Shown one piece after another: positions 1 through 10,944 of a stretch of DNA of 64,000 bases; position 1 is the first letter of the stretch, and the number at the start of each line of letters is the position of its first letter. The notes under the pieces are model-generated. The model saw only the letters and a list, made by a program, of their open reading frames with translations. It did no database searches and was not told the origin of the DNA. The stretch is from NCBI GenBank assembly GCA_930367215.1, contig OV884058.1, positions 218,096,208-218,160,207 of the forward strand, in the 5' to 3' direction. The DNA comes from Pollenia angustigena (taxonomy: Eukaryota > Arthropoda > Insecta > Diptera > Polleniidae). The translations under genes and the position numbers were made by a program.

Positions 1-339
1 GTAACTTTTCACCATTTATTTCTCCTCTTGGTCTGGGCAGACCACAATTAGAACACCTAAAAAACCCAATGAAATAAAAAGTAAATAACTATAATTTTTT
101 TATTAAACGTATGCTTATTATGCTACATTATACGAATTTATTATACAATTTTAATATTTCATTATTTTATGTTACATGCAAGTCATCGAATATGTAGTCG
201 TTAATTTGGCACATTGCTTTTTTGCATCTACCACACATATCATTTAAACTTGATTCATTCATTTCAGAACATATCAGTTATAGAATTCATGTTTCTGTTT
301 TTTTTTTTTATTTTTATATTTTGTCCAATTTGAAAGATA
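1..339. other. AT-rich stretch, nothing recognised
   Basis: No open frame of interest, no inverted repeat with flanking duplication and no similarity to other parts of the window that I can see. Confidence 0.5.
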
Positions 340-370
340 TTGCAAAAAAAGGTGGCATGTCATAACGTCC

Positions 371-480
371 AGTGTCATAGTGTCCATGGACGTTATGACA
401 CTCCAAAAAGTGTCATAGTGTCCATGGACATTGTGACACTTTCAAAAGTGTCATAACGTCCATGGACACTATAACACTTT
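371..480. repeat. 38-bp tandem palindromes centred on TCCATGGA
   Basis: Three units start at 371, 409 and 447, a period of 38 bp. Each is a near-perfect ~32-bp palindrome that opens with AGTGTCATA, has TCCATGGA at its centre and closes with TATGACACT, with purine/pyrimidine swaps on either side of the centre. The same unit occurs at 1190-1240 and 61361-61400. I do not know a named family for it. Confidence 0.85.
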
Positions 481-734
481 GCAAATGGACATTATAACAT
501 AATTACTAAAGAAGTTAAATACAAAAAAATGATCTGCATACACGCAGAGAAAAACATGTTTCATTATGGTCCCAACCAACAAAACTACTTTTAAAGAAAC
601 TAATTTAACCATAATATGGTTGTCGGTGACAATGATTTGGTCAAATGAAACATAATATGGCAAATAAAATTTTAAAAAAGGTTTTGCTGCTTTTTCTCTG
701 GGTGTATATATTAAATATATAACGAAAACACTTT

Positions 735-888
735 TGGGCGCAAGGATTTTCTCCTCTATGATATAACAAATACCGGCTTCGCTAACTAAAGCTTTTTTGC
801 ATAGCCGGCCTTTGGCCGGGCGCAAGGATTTTCTTCTCTATGGTATAACAAATACCGGCTTCGCTAACTTTAGCTTCTCTGCACAGCC
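735..888. repeat. GC-hairpin repeat, locus 1 (about two units)
   Basis: Units of roughly 80 bp carry a GCAAGGATTTTCT segment, TATGGTATAACAAA, then ACCGGCTTCGCTAAC, and are joined by the hairpin CCGGCCTTTGGCCGG. The family recurs at 13455-13800 and 61657-61830. The 61.3-61.8 kb copy shares the whole preceding ~300 bp with this locus, so both are copies of one larger dispersed element. Confidence 0.8.
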
Positions 889-1321
889 AAAAAAAGTTCA
901 TATATTTAGTACCAAAAGGTAAAACTAATGAACTTAATCCTAGGATTACCGTCTTTGTCTGGCCAAACCAAATTTGGGTTTTCCTTGCAATATTTTTCGA
1001 ATATAACAAAAAAACCGGGGCGTGAATACTATAAATAAAATTTGTCGAATCGAATGAAACTAATTTGGATTCGATTGTGACAAACATGTGGGACAAAATT
1101 CTATTTATATGTAAAAGTCTATGAAATTACCCTCTTCGCCAGACCAAATTCTTGTTTTTTTGGGTGGCATGTCATAATGGGTGGCATGTCATAACGTCCA
1201 GTGTCATAGTGTCCATGGACGTTATGACACTTTTGAAAGTGTTTTGGCCAGACAAAGACGGTAATCCTAGGATTAAGTTCATTAGTTTTACCTTTTGGTA
1301 CTAAATATATGAACTTTTTTT
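889..1321. mobile_element. Element with perfect 79-bp terminal inverted repeats
   Basis: Positions 889-967 and 1243-1321 are exact reverse complements over 79 bp, beginning AAAAAAAGTTCATAT and ending CTGGCCAAA on the left arm. The 275-bp interior holds one copy of the TCCATGGA palindrome (about 1190-1240). No flanking target duplication is obvious. The perfect arms imply a recent origin or gene conversion. No coding capacity is seen; it is probably a non-autonomous foldback or MITE. Confidence 0.8.
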
Positions 1322-1422
1322 GTTCTTTAATAAATTAATCTTTATAGAAATAGGTTTTTCTTTACACAAAGTTTTTTCATCAATATTTCCAAAATCAACA
1401 ACCGCTAATCTATGATGCTATT

Positions 1423-2150
1423 TATACCCACACCACAATAGTGGAGAGGGTATTATGCATTTGTGCTGATGTATGTAACGCCTTAAAATATTGGTCCTAG
1501 ACCCACCTTAAAGTATACCGATCGACTCAGAATCACTTTCTGAGTCGAACTAACGATGTCCGTCCGGCTGGCTGGCAGGCTGGCTGGCTGGCTGGCTGGA
1601 TGTCCATGTAACCTTGTGCGCAAAGTACAGGTCGCAATTTTGGAGATAATTTGATAAAATTTGGGACATAGGTTCTTATTGACTCAAGGACCAAGCCTAT
1701 TGAAAATGGGCCAAATCGTAGGACCACGAGGGAAGATAGGGGAAAATTTCTTCCTCTCAGAAACTATCAAACCGATTTTAATAAAATTTAAAACTAACAT
1801 AGAACCATATCTTCATGGACACAAAAGGGATGTATTTAAAAAAAAAGAACCACGAGGGGAGATAGGTCCAATTTCTGCCTCTCAAACCGATTTTAATGAA
1901 ATTCAAAACATAGATAGATCCATATCTATATAGACACATAAGCTGTACAGTTTTTCAAAAAAAAAAGAACCACAAGGGGAGGTAGGGGGCAATTTCTGCC
2001 CCTCACAAACTTTTAACCCGATTTTAATAAGTTTTATAAACATAGATAAATCCATATTTATATGGACATATAAGCATGATGTGTTTTTTAATACTGTGGT
2101 GTAGGGTATCATATGGTCGGGCTTGACCGACTATACTTTCTTACTTGTTT
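1423..2150 (+). mobile_element. DINE-1/Helentron-like element, family A copy 1
   Basis: It starts with TATACCC followed by a short hairpin to GAGAGGGTATT and ends with GGTGTAGGGTATC, the hairpin GTCGGGCTTGACCGAC and CTTTCTTACTTGTTT. Related full-length copies lie at 40576-41150 and 47403-47967. A GGCT microsatellite (about 1565-1600) sits near the 5' end, and related 100-bp blocks (accacgaggggagatagg) repeat inside. The terminal hairpin and lack of TIRs fit non-autonomous Helentrons; the class assignment is an inference. No protein is encoded. Confidence 0.75.
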
Positions 2151-3145
2151 AATATTTTGTATGCCCAGAAAAGTGTGCAAAACCAATAGACAACAAGCTG
2201 ATATAAAACCTCATTGTTTTAAAAATTTACTGTTTAAAAAACTGTAAAAAAATAATGTATGTTGTACAAACTTTAAGTTAAAAATCTTTATTTCTTTAAA
2301 TAAAAAATCTTGGATTGAGAAAAAAAATCTTCAAATCTTATTTTGTTCAAAAATAAGATAAAATTTTAATTCTGGCAACGCTGGTACCGCGTCACCCACT
2401 CTAATAAATTTAAAAAAATATAACATTTGACATTCTCTTAACTACGAATCAGGTTTATAAGAGAGCATATTATTGAATTATGAAAATACATTCAACTATT
2501 TCTATATGCACTGAATAAAGTGCTCTCTGTGTCAAAAATGTATTGTTTCAAAGTGGGAACAAGCCATATAAAATTAATTTCTTCCGCAAGCTTAACTTTA
2601 ACATCTCTCCCTTAAAAACCTGCTTAATGTGAAGTTCCATTTTTTAAGTGGGATTAAATAACAATAAGAGCCTAATGGCCGCAACGTCTAAGCTTTTCCT
2701 TGAAATTCTTTTCGTTAAATTTCCATCACTAATTTTCACATTTCCGATAACTTCACGAATTCTTGCTTTGAAGTCTTAAATCAATTTTGGGGTTATTGGC
2801 AAACCCTTACCTTCCACGTAGCCTCAGTATAAAAGCGTTAAACTTTTTACGCAAAAGGTATTTTATATCTGTTTTTTTTTTCTAGAAATATTTTCAACCA
2901 ATCTGACTGATGCCTTAGAAGGGTTAATATTCACTATTCTACACAAATTTAACTTTTGAAAATTTCAAATAACAATCATACAATCTTTTTGGTGTTTTTT
3001 TTTTTAAATATCTTGAAACCGTTTGATCCACAGTTAATAAGGAATAGTTAACGCTATTTAACACAAATCTAAAGTAATCTCTTCGAATGCCTCAATCATA
3101 TTATGTTCAGGGCCATTTTGAAACCATTTCAATCGCAGGGTTTAA
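2151..3145. other. AT-rich interval, nothing identified
   Basis: No coding or repeat structure was recognised. GGCAACGCTGG near 2383 resembles the inner end of a hAT-type terminus, but I found no partner. Confidence 0.4.
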
Positions 3146-3149
3146 CTCG

Positions 3150-3335
3150 TTATCGATCGAAACACACTCCGAGCCGATCTTAGGATGCCCGTCCGTCCAG
3201 TTAGCTGGCTTTCGATGTTAACTTTATGCGCAAAGTACAGGTCACAATTTTGGAGATAATTTTACGAAATTTGGAACATTGGCTCTAATTGTCACAAGGA
3301 CCAAATTATGACAATTGGTCCATACTTTCACATAG
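3150..3335 (+). mobile_element. DINE-like family A fragment
   Basis: The segment with GCGCAAAGTACAGGTC, AATTTTGGAGATAATTT and CACAAGGACCAA matches the 5' third of the family A elements (compare 1617-1700). Both ends are lost. Confidence 0.7.
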
Positions 3336-3439
3336 CCCAAATAAAAGTTGTTTTTCCGAAATAAAGTATTTATGATCTTTAACCATCTTCTTCAACCCTC
3401 TAACGGTCGGAGGAGAAGTTTTATGAAATGCATTTCTAA

Positions 3440-3900
3440 CTTTTATGCTACCAAAAATAAGGCAAGATATCTCCATTAAATGCGCAGATATCGCAGAAGT
3501 TATGGATGCCGAAAATCACCAAAAAACGAATTAGGCCTCTGGAGCCGACAATACATCGCCCGACATTCTTAAAGCCGACCCCCATACTAAAGGGAATATA
3601 TTGCTTTCCTTTATCCCGAACTTCTGACTCACACAAGCACTTGATTTCAATTTAAAAAAGGTTTGATGGTAAATATTCGCAAAAAGGGTGACCTGACAAA
3701 CTGTAAGAACTGGCGAGGCATAAGCATCCTTAGTGCAGTAAAAAGGATCATAACGCAAATCATTAACCGAAGAATATCTGACAATGTACTAAGGGATCTA
3801 AGGCCCGGACAAGCTGGCTTTCGGTCCAAAAAATCTTGTCTAGACTATACAATAGTCTCTGCTTACCTGTTGTTTATCTTGCTTGCAAAGGGGTCCCAGC
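3440..3900 (+). pseudogene. Non-LTR retrotransposon reverse-transcriptase relic
   Basis: A first block (about 3478-3600) reads as ASGADNTSPDILKADP after an in-frame stop, the usual 'GxDxIPxxxLK' entry region of non-LTR reverse transcriptases. A second block from 3666 reads KKGDLTNCKNWRGISIL and then LRPGQAGFRSKKSC, the conserved fingers motifs ahead of the palm. The segment that should join them is deleted, and similarity stops before the catalytic FADD region, near 3860. It is a 5'- and 3'-truncated dead fragment, probably RTE/CR1-like. The clade is uncertain. Confidence 0.85.
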
Positions 3901-4014
3901 CACTCTATACCGTGCTAAATATACAAATTAGTGGCGCTAGATGGCGCAAAATTCATTTTTTTTGTGAAAAGTTTATCAGAACACCCTGTATTTGCAAATA
4001 TTATGAGTTCATAT

Positions 4015-5411
4015 TAGAGTTTCTAATTTCCCGGACTTTTTATATTCCCGGGAAACGAAACAAAAAAAATTTTATTCCCGGGAATCCCGGTATTCTTTGA
4101 ATACAACAATGATTTCATTAAAATAGTTCAAGACAAAAGTGTCTTGGACGTGGCAAAAAAAATTTGGAAGCGTTTGAAACCTAATAGAAACGACTTTTAT
4201 TCTATAAAGTCGCTGGTGGATTTTTGTAGGTTTATTGTATTGGGTTCTACCTGGTCTAATGTAGTATGTATGTGAAAAAGAAAAAAGGGCTAAATTTTGA
4301 GGCGTGACATAAAAGTGGGTATAATAAAATCCAGAAATACCTTGTTTTACAAGGACTTTCTTGGCACGTTTAAAAAATTTACATTTGGGGAAGGATCCGA
4401 GATTGCATAAGTGGCGCCCAGAGTTTGGTGTCGGATTGAAAAGTCAAAGGCAAAAATTAAGCCACTGTCAAGCCATGAACAACGATATTCGATATGATAA
4501 GATCAGACTTTAAATGACAGCGCGACATATAAAAAACAAAAGTGCTGTAATTTGGGGCGTGGCAAAAAAAAAAAATAAATGTTTTCCTGTCTTAGAAACT
4601 TAACTGACATATCTTTCATTCTAGGGGGTGTCTGCTACAACTTTTTTTTTCGACCCACCCTAGTGAACATTTTCATTTTCTACTTCAAGAAGCTTTTTAG
4701 ACATTTCATCAGCAATTAAAAAGACCGGTGATTTATTGGCGTAGGAGAAATAGTTCGATTGTAGGTAGTTTTTAGTAATTTTGGTAAAGAATATCAGCCG
4801 TATTCATAACAAAAAGTTAGCCACAGTTTGTACACTACGTACAACGAGCTGCTTACTAGAATGCCGATTAAGCTTAGCAGCTTGTTGGCACAGAGTTAAT
4901 TCATAACGAACTTTTCTCCATCTACCAACTTTTAATAAATCAACTCTGAATTTTTATGATGCCATATCGTATTACTCGAAAATGCAACACGTTTTGCATT
5001 AATCATCGCTGAATTTGTAATTTTTTCCTTTTTTTTTTTTGTTTTTCCCTTTACATACTATGCATTAAAATTTTAAAAAGTTTTTTAAATTAAAATAAAT
5101 TAATTAAAAGACAGTTAATTAAAAAACCAACAAAATTGTTTGACATTAAACGGCTGTTTTTCACAAGTTGGCAAACGTTTGGCAGCTCGTTAACAAGAGT
5201 TTAGCAAATCGTTAGCCAGAGTTTGGTTGGTGTATTATGAATAAACTTTTTGCTAACTTTATGCCAAATTTTCATTATGAATACGGCTGTATATTTTTAT
5301 TGCTCTGTTTTTTTTTTTGATTTTAATGATGCTAACAAATTAAAATTTAAAAAAATTTAATTTTAAATTCCCGCGATAAATTTAAAAAAAATGTCCCGCG
5401 TAGAAACTCTA
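4015..5411. mobile_element. hAT-type non-autonomous element, TSD GTTCATAT
   Basis: An exact 8-bp duplication GTTCATAT flanks it (4007-4014 and 5412-5419). Both ends begin TAGAGTTTCTA, 11 bp perfect, followed by CCCGG/CGCGGGA-rich subterminal sequence. An 8-bp duplication with a TAG/CAG-type end is the hAT signature. The interior has no transposase. A 495-bp element is nested in it, so the original was about 900 bp. Confidence 0.85.
4795..5289. mobile_element. Nested MITE with CAGCCGTATTCATAA ends
   Basis: The 15-bp termini CAGCCGTATTCATAA are inverted at both ends, and TAT flanks both sides (4792-4794 and 5290-5292). Subterminal GTTAGC motifs are also inverted. It lies within the hAT-type element and is therefore younger. 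The superfamily is not clear from a 3-bp TAT duplication. Confidence 0.75.
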
Positions 5412-5599
5412 GTTCATATGTTCTGCAAAAGTACTCGCTAAAGGATTTTGTACAAAATTACCAAACATCATTTGGTCGTATTATTGAAATTGAAAGGTCA
5501 AAATTTAGATTTTCTTTAATAACCGTAAAGTAACGGTAATTTTGTAAATAACGGAATTATGAAAAAGTTGCATAACAAAAGTTGCTGCTAAAGTTCTTA

Positions 5600-5917
5600 G
5601 TCTGAATTTACACGTTTCATCTTTTGAAGTTCAACTTCTTTTCAATTTCCTTTTAAAGATGCCAATATAATCACACGCAGCAACCGGTTTCAACTTTTTT
5701 CGGTTCAAAACAACAATTTTATTAACAGCGAATCAAAGAGAAAAAGAAAAGAACAAAATTACATGCAGCCATCGTTGTTGATGTACCAACGAATAAAAAT
5801 ACAAAGCGTACTACTGATCGAGTACAGACATTTCCGTACTAACCCCCTTTCTTCTTTCTTTACTCACCAAGAAACATAAGAGTTGAGCAACGAACGATGA
5901 AACGTGTGAAAGCAGAC
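5600..5917. mobile_element. MITE with TTA target duplication
   Basis: Inverted ends are GTCTGAATTTACACG and the related GTCTGCTTTCACACG, continuing into TTTCATC on both sides. TTA flanks both ends (5597-5599 and 5918-5920). A 3-bp TWA duplication suggests a PIF/Harbinger-like origin (inference). No coding sequence. Confidence 0.75.
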
Positions 5918-6149
5918 TTAAGAACCGTTTTCAGCAATAAAAAAAAGTCGATTTTGCCGTATTGCTAAGAGCCAGTTTTTCACATAAAGATCGTCGATTA
6001 AATTAGAACTAATCTTTGAAACTAGTTTTTGGGTAGTCGATTATTTGATTTTGTTTCCAAGTTTAAACGCCCAAAGTTGGCGGTTTAAACTTGCGACAGA
6101 ACTTTCAAAAGTACGAACAGCTTATAAAAGGGAATATTTTTTATTTTTT

Positions 6150-7220
6150 TATACCCTCCACCACAATTAGTTGTGAAGAGGGTATATTAAGTTTGTCATT
6201 CCGTGTGAAAATTTTTTATTATTCATCTCAGACCCCATAAAGTACATATATTCTGGGTCCTTGAGTAATTCTAAGTAGATTTAGCCATGTCCGTCTGTCT
6301 GTCCGTCTGTTGAAAACACGCTCACTTTCGAACAACTCAAAAGAAATGAGCAAACTTGGTGCCAAATTGCTTGTAGTTATCCTAAGCAGTTTGGGATTGA
6401 AATCCAGCAAAATCGGTTCAGTAGGACCAGAGCTATCAATCAAAATGTGGAACCACCACCTAAAAAAATTGATAATTTTGTTACAAAAAATAACATAAAT
6501 GCTGGAACAAGGCACGGAATGGAATAAGATTTTGCAAGAATTTGTTTTATTTGACTGGAAATCACGCTGCTGAATTTCGTGAAGATCCGTCCATAATTTA
6601 CCATAAGCCCCCTATAAACAATACTCCCGGAAAACAGTTTAGTACCCCTAAAACCGTAAAAAATAACGCTAGCGTAACAAAATTTGGTACGTCACAGTTT
6701 TTTATGACTAGAAATAACACTGTGAAATTTCGTGACGATCGGTGCATAATTTACCTAAGGCCCCATATAAACCCTACTACCGGAAAAAAGTTTAGTACGC
6801 CTAAAACCGTAAAAAATAATGCAATCATAACAAATGTTGGCTCGTCACAGTTTTATAGGACTATAAATGATACTGTGAAATTTGGTGAAGATCGGTACAT
6901 AATTTACCCTAGGCCCCATAGAAATCCTACTCCCGGAAAACAGTTTAGTACACCTAAAACCATAATTAATAATGCTAGCATAACAGAAATTGGTACGTCA
7001 CAGGCTTAAAGGACTAGAAATGACGCTGTGAAATTTCGAGATGATCGGTCCATAATTTACCCTAGGCCTCATATTAACCCTACTACCGGAAAACAGTTTA
7101 GTCACCTAAACTGTGACAAATTGTCACAGTTTAAGATAATATTAACACCTTAAACATTCGAACTGTCGGTGGAGGGTATCAAAGATTCGGCACAGCCGAA
7201 TATAGCACTCTAACTTGTTT
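6150..7220 (+). mobile_element. DINE-1/Helentron-like element, family B copy 1
   Basis: It opens with TATACCCTCCACCACAATTA folding onto GAGGGTATA and ends with GGTGGAGGGTATC, the 7-bp hairpin ATTCGGC-aca-GCCGAAT and AGCACTCTAACTTGTTT. Copies lie at 38848-39630 (+) and 48075-49015 (-). The middle carries a 153-bp tandem repeat. The open frame at 6542-7009 is a by-product of that repeat and not a gene. Confidence 0.8.
6553..7120 (+). repeat. 153-bp tandem repeat inside family B element
   Basis: Equivalent positions fall at 6656, 6809 and 6962, an exact 153-bp period (51 codons), with a partial fourth unit. Each unit contains CATAATTTACC, CCGGAAAACAGTTTAGTA and ACGTCACAGTTTT with scattered substitutions. 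The period is a multiple of three and the unit lacks a stop in one frame, so a long open frame appears without selection for protein. The 48.2-48.6 kb copy shows the same arrangement. Confidence 0.85.
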
Positions 7221-7680
7221 TATTTAATGTTTTATTAAATATTCCACCTCGTAGGATAAAATATTGCTTGATTATTTTGCTTCTTTTTCGATTTCATTTA
7301 TTTATAAATATATAATATTATATAACACAATATAAAATTCTCGCCTTTTCTTCTTCTTTTTCACGTTAAGAACAGTAATTTGATGACAATTTTTGGCATT
7401 TGTTTTAAACTGCCATACTTATACATAAAATTGTTTTCAATTCATATGGCAATGCTAAAAGCTTTATTCTTTCACCTAAAGACGCCAAAGAGGATTAAGG
7501 TTAGATTAATTTTGTTATAAGATTAACAAATCTTACTATTAATCCTGGTTTAAACTCTAAGTAAAAACCCGCTCTAAATATAACAATACAAATCTCATAA
7601 AATTTTTAAATTTGCTTAAAAGAGTACAAAAAAGTAAAAGCTGCCTCAAGGCAGCTAAAATCGTTTGAGGGTTAAATTTG
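7221..7680. other. AT-rich interval, nothing identified
   Basis: No readable repeat ends or coding sequence. Confidence 0.4.
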
Positions 7681-8060
7681 GTCCAAACTTATTTTATTGT
7701 TATCTTAATCATTTAACCAATTTTTTTTTAATCGGTCTATATTTGAGCATAGTTCTTTTATAAACACCACTTCCGAAAACAGCTTTTCATGCCATATCTT
7801 CCTTATAAATGTACTGGTAGGTCTTAAATTAACCATAGGTTCCATTTAAGCCCCCTTCCTAAGATCATCGCAAATAGACAAAGATATCTAAATTATATAC
7901 GGCACAAAGACCTTTTACATAAATCTTAACCTCATAACATAATTTTGTTCAGGCGGATCCAGGATGACTGCCCATGGTTCCAAAAACAGGGGTCACTCAA
8001 ATTTATTTTCTTTAATACTGTGGTGTAGGGTGACCGATTATGCTTTCTAACTTTTTCTTT
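7681..8060 (+). mobile_element. Decayed DINE-like family A 3' portion
   Basis: TTAATCGGTCTATATTTG and CACTTCCGAAAAC blocks precede a worn 3' end, TACTGTGGTGTAGGGTGACCGATTATGC, related to the family A terminus. Part of the terminal hairpin is deleted. Confidence 0.65.
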
Positions 8061-9126
8061 AGCTTAAGGTAGTGTTAAAATAATTCGCCTTTAATCCTAA
8101 ATTTTAAATATTTTTTTGTCATGTTAACAAATTTTTTTATTTCATCCCCATCTGCAGCCAGAACAGATGCTTGACTTCTGGTTCGTTCTCATTTGCGTAC
8201 GTCTTATGTGTGTGTGTAGCTTAAAAAAACAAGTGAAAGTATGTGTAAATAAAGACAAAATTTCTTAAATATCTTTTTAACACTTAAGCAATTTTCTTGA
8301 AAAAAATAAGAATCTAATTTGTTTATTTCAACATTTTAGATTCAATTGATTTTTTAACATTTTCCAGAATGTTTTTTGTTTTTAATTTGGCTTTTAAAAG
8401 AAAAATGTTTTTGATATTTTCCTTTGAAGATATTTTTTGTTAAATACTTTATGGTTATAATGTAAATAAATGTATGAGAATTACTTAAATAAAAAGATGA
8501 AAATTTAAAGATAAATATATTCCATATACGAATATAAAATATATGTGGCTGTGTGGCAGTAATTCATAACACATTTTTAAATTCTATCTTTTAAAACAAA
8601 GGAACTTTGTGTTAAAGGTTCCAATTTTGGGACATTGTTTTAGGAATCCCTTGACGTTATATTTTTAACAACTTTAATTTCATAAGTTTTTAAGGCATAT
8701 TTAAGGATTAAAACAAAGTTAATGGAATAGAAAAAACTCCCAACTTTTCCAAGTGAAAAATTAACAAAGACTAAATTTTATTTACAATATTAAAATAAAA
8801 TTTTATGAAAATGTTTAAAAGTTTTCCAAATGAATGTGTATTATTTAGTTGGAAGAAATATTAATTATATTAAAAATAACTTGACTTCTTAATTGTTTTA
8901 GATTGAGTATTCAATTAAAATAGTTTTCATTATGTTTATTAAAGTGTGTATAGTACAGTGTTTAGATTTTCGAAATAAAATGTGTGTTGAAAGCATTAAA
9001 CCAAGCGAAAAATGTACCTACGCTTTACATTATGAGTTTACGGTAAAAAAATAAATTAAAAATATTGTGGCTTAAATTTAAAGTTAATTTCAAAAGCAAC
9101 GTTTTTGTATTCAGAGAATGGTGTAA
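8061..9126. other. AT-rich interval with short TG microsatellite
   Basis: A short TG run occurs at about 8208-8218. No element ends or coding sequence were recognised. Confidence 0.4.
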
Positions 9127-9629
9127 ACTTAGTCCCAGAACAGACGGTAAAACGCATCTGCAACGAAACCCTTTAGAAATTATTGTTTTGAAACCAGTTT
9201 CAATCGTTTTCCACACAGCCTGCAACCTTAATTTGTCTGGGCTCACACTATAAAAGTTTTGTTTCAGATAGTCTGAGTTTATTGGTGAGAGGGGAAGTGA
9301 ACATGCTTTTCCTTTTTCCTCTCTCACCCATGAACTCAGACTTTGTGAAAGAAAACTTTCATAGTGTGATCCCAGACTTATACCAGAATGTAATGAAATT
9401 ATCACAATCAATTCGATTTTCTTTGAGAACAGATGAAACGCAAACACAAGTTTCGTGCACGCCGGTTTCAATGAAACGGATTTCCAATGCATTTTAAACT
9501 GGTCTCAAAATGATCGTGCCATGTGTGGCCCCTCAAAGGAGTCTATGACATAAACCCAAATTAATTAAAATAACTAGAAGTTGTAGTTTCGATGCATTTG
9601 CGTTTCACCGTCTGTTCTGGGCCTAAGGG
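9127..9629. mobile_element. Inverted-repeat element with a second one nested
   Basis: The outer arms pair over about 43 bp (9127-9170 with 9586-9629), opening CTTAGTCCCAGAACAGACGG and CTTAGGCCCAGAACAGACGG. Inside, 9235-9290 pairs with 9310-9375; these inner ends read GTCTGGGCTCACACTAT and GTCTGGGATCACACTAT. The inner terminus recurs alone at 11537 and in related form near 52465 and 52700, so it is a repeated MITE family. Flanks of TTA/TAA type are imperfect. Confidence 0.7.
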
Positions 9630-9994
9630 TTTGCATAATTGTGTTTGAAGATGAAACACACATCCAACTTAAATGTGTGTAAAAAACGTTGTTTTACAAG
9701 CACGCTAACAAATGATATGCGTTACTGTTCGCAACATAAATAGTGTTGTGAGGGTACAAGAATTCTTTGAAATGCACTTTAAACACTACTTGTTTCTTTC
9801 AAAACCTTTCAATACAGTAAAAATTGTTTGCCTATACTTCTATAGTATGTATTTGAAAATTACCTTGTACAGTTTGCGAGAATTTGTGATATTTACTTGT
9901 GTGTCATATGTAGCAGATGCATATTAACAGAGAAATTCGATATTAACTTTTTAAGCCGTTTGTGGCGTACGCTCTAACTATTTGTTGTTGCAAT

Positions 9995-10165
9995 ATAACA
10001 CTGTGCTCGAAATTGACACTTTGTTTTAGACAAGCTGGGCACTTGGCGTTTTAACCTAATCCGGCTGAATCCAGTGGTGCTAGCCGTTTTTTTAGGTTAG
10101 CTCTGGTTTTCGAGATATACCGTTATTTCGAAAATGGAGGAGGAGCACAACATATGTTAGCGTAC
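9995..10165 (+). repeat. Dispersed repeat, copy also at 57745-57905 (minus)
   Basis: The GACAAGCTGGGCACTTG, CCGGCTGAATCCAG and ATATACCGTTATTTCGAAAA blocks are found in the same order on the opposite strand near 57.8 kb. Ends are not defined. Confidence 0.75.
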
Positions 10166-10773
10166 CTCAGAAACGCGTAAGCTTATTAAACTAAACTAAA
10201 AAAAAAATTCCGCAATAAAATTTCTTTTAAGAAAATAAATTTTTTTAATCAAAATTTCGAAATTTTTGTTTTCTAAAAATTCACAAAAAATTATCCCAAA
10301 CTCACACTAATTTTAAAAAATGTACATATGAATTTTTTGCTCCTATTCTCAGTGCTGTATTATTCCCGTTAGTTGTTTTTGAGTGTATTTTGTATACCCG
10401 TACTTTCACTATAGTGCTGCAGCATTTGCTTTTTGCTTCTTCACACACTTACATAACTTGGTCGTCTACACTTCGCTTCATTATTTGTTTGTAACAGCGA
10501 CAGTAGAGTTTAAATGGAATGGTGCATACCTCTACTGTATACAAACCAACTCTTATATAAAAAAAGTTTCTTTATGCTAGACAACCTTTTTGAAAAACTT
10601 GGCATACAGTTATTCGTAAAGGGGAGGATCACACAGTAGAAATTGAGTCTGGTCAGCCTCCAAGCCCAAATTGATGACTTAAGAACAACATTGCTCGATT
10701 ATCTCAGGCGAATCATATTCTTTGTAAAGCAAGTTATTAAAAAGCAGCTTTTGTATATTGTATTAAGAAAAAC
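10166..10773. other. Interval with nothing identified
   Basis: A short open frame at 10383-10580 has no recognisable features, and I do not regard it as a gene. Confidence 0.35.
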
Positions 10774-10776
10774 TTA

Positions 10777-10915
10777 TGGCCTGTTCGTCGATAGCGAATG
10801 AAGACTTCGTTCGCTTAACTAACATGCAAAACAAAAACAATATTTTATAATTTGTTTTTGTTTTAAATGTAATTTAAGCGAACGAAGACTTCATTCGCTA
10901 TCGACGAACAGGCCA
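10777..10915. mobile_element. 139-bp MITE with TTA target duplication
   Basis: The ~43-bp arms TGGCCTGTTCGTCGATAGCG... are inverted with one mismatch, and TTA flanks both sides (10774-10776, 10916-10918). The loop is only about 50 bp, so the element would fold into a strong hairpin. A similar TTA-TGGCCTGTT start occurs at 16019. Confidence 0.85.
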
Positions 10916-10944
10916 TTAGTCTTTTTTACTGGCAGTTCTATGGA

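Noticed and set aside
3531..3758. Minus-strand open frames at 3448-3829
   Set aside because: They lie antisense to the readable reverse-transcriptase relic.
6542..7009. 155-codon repetitive protein (and 48202-48624 on the minus strand)
   Set aside because: It is generated by a 153-bp repeat in a non-coding DINE-like element, with no domain and no conservation of frame at 38848-39630.
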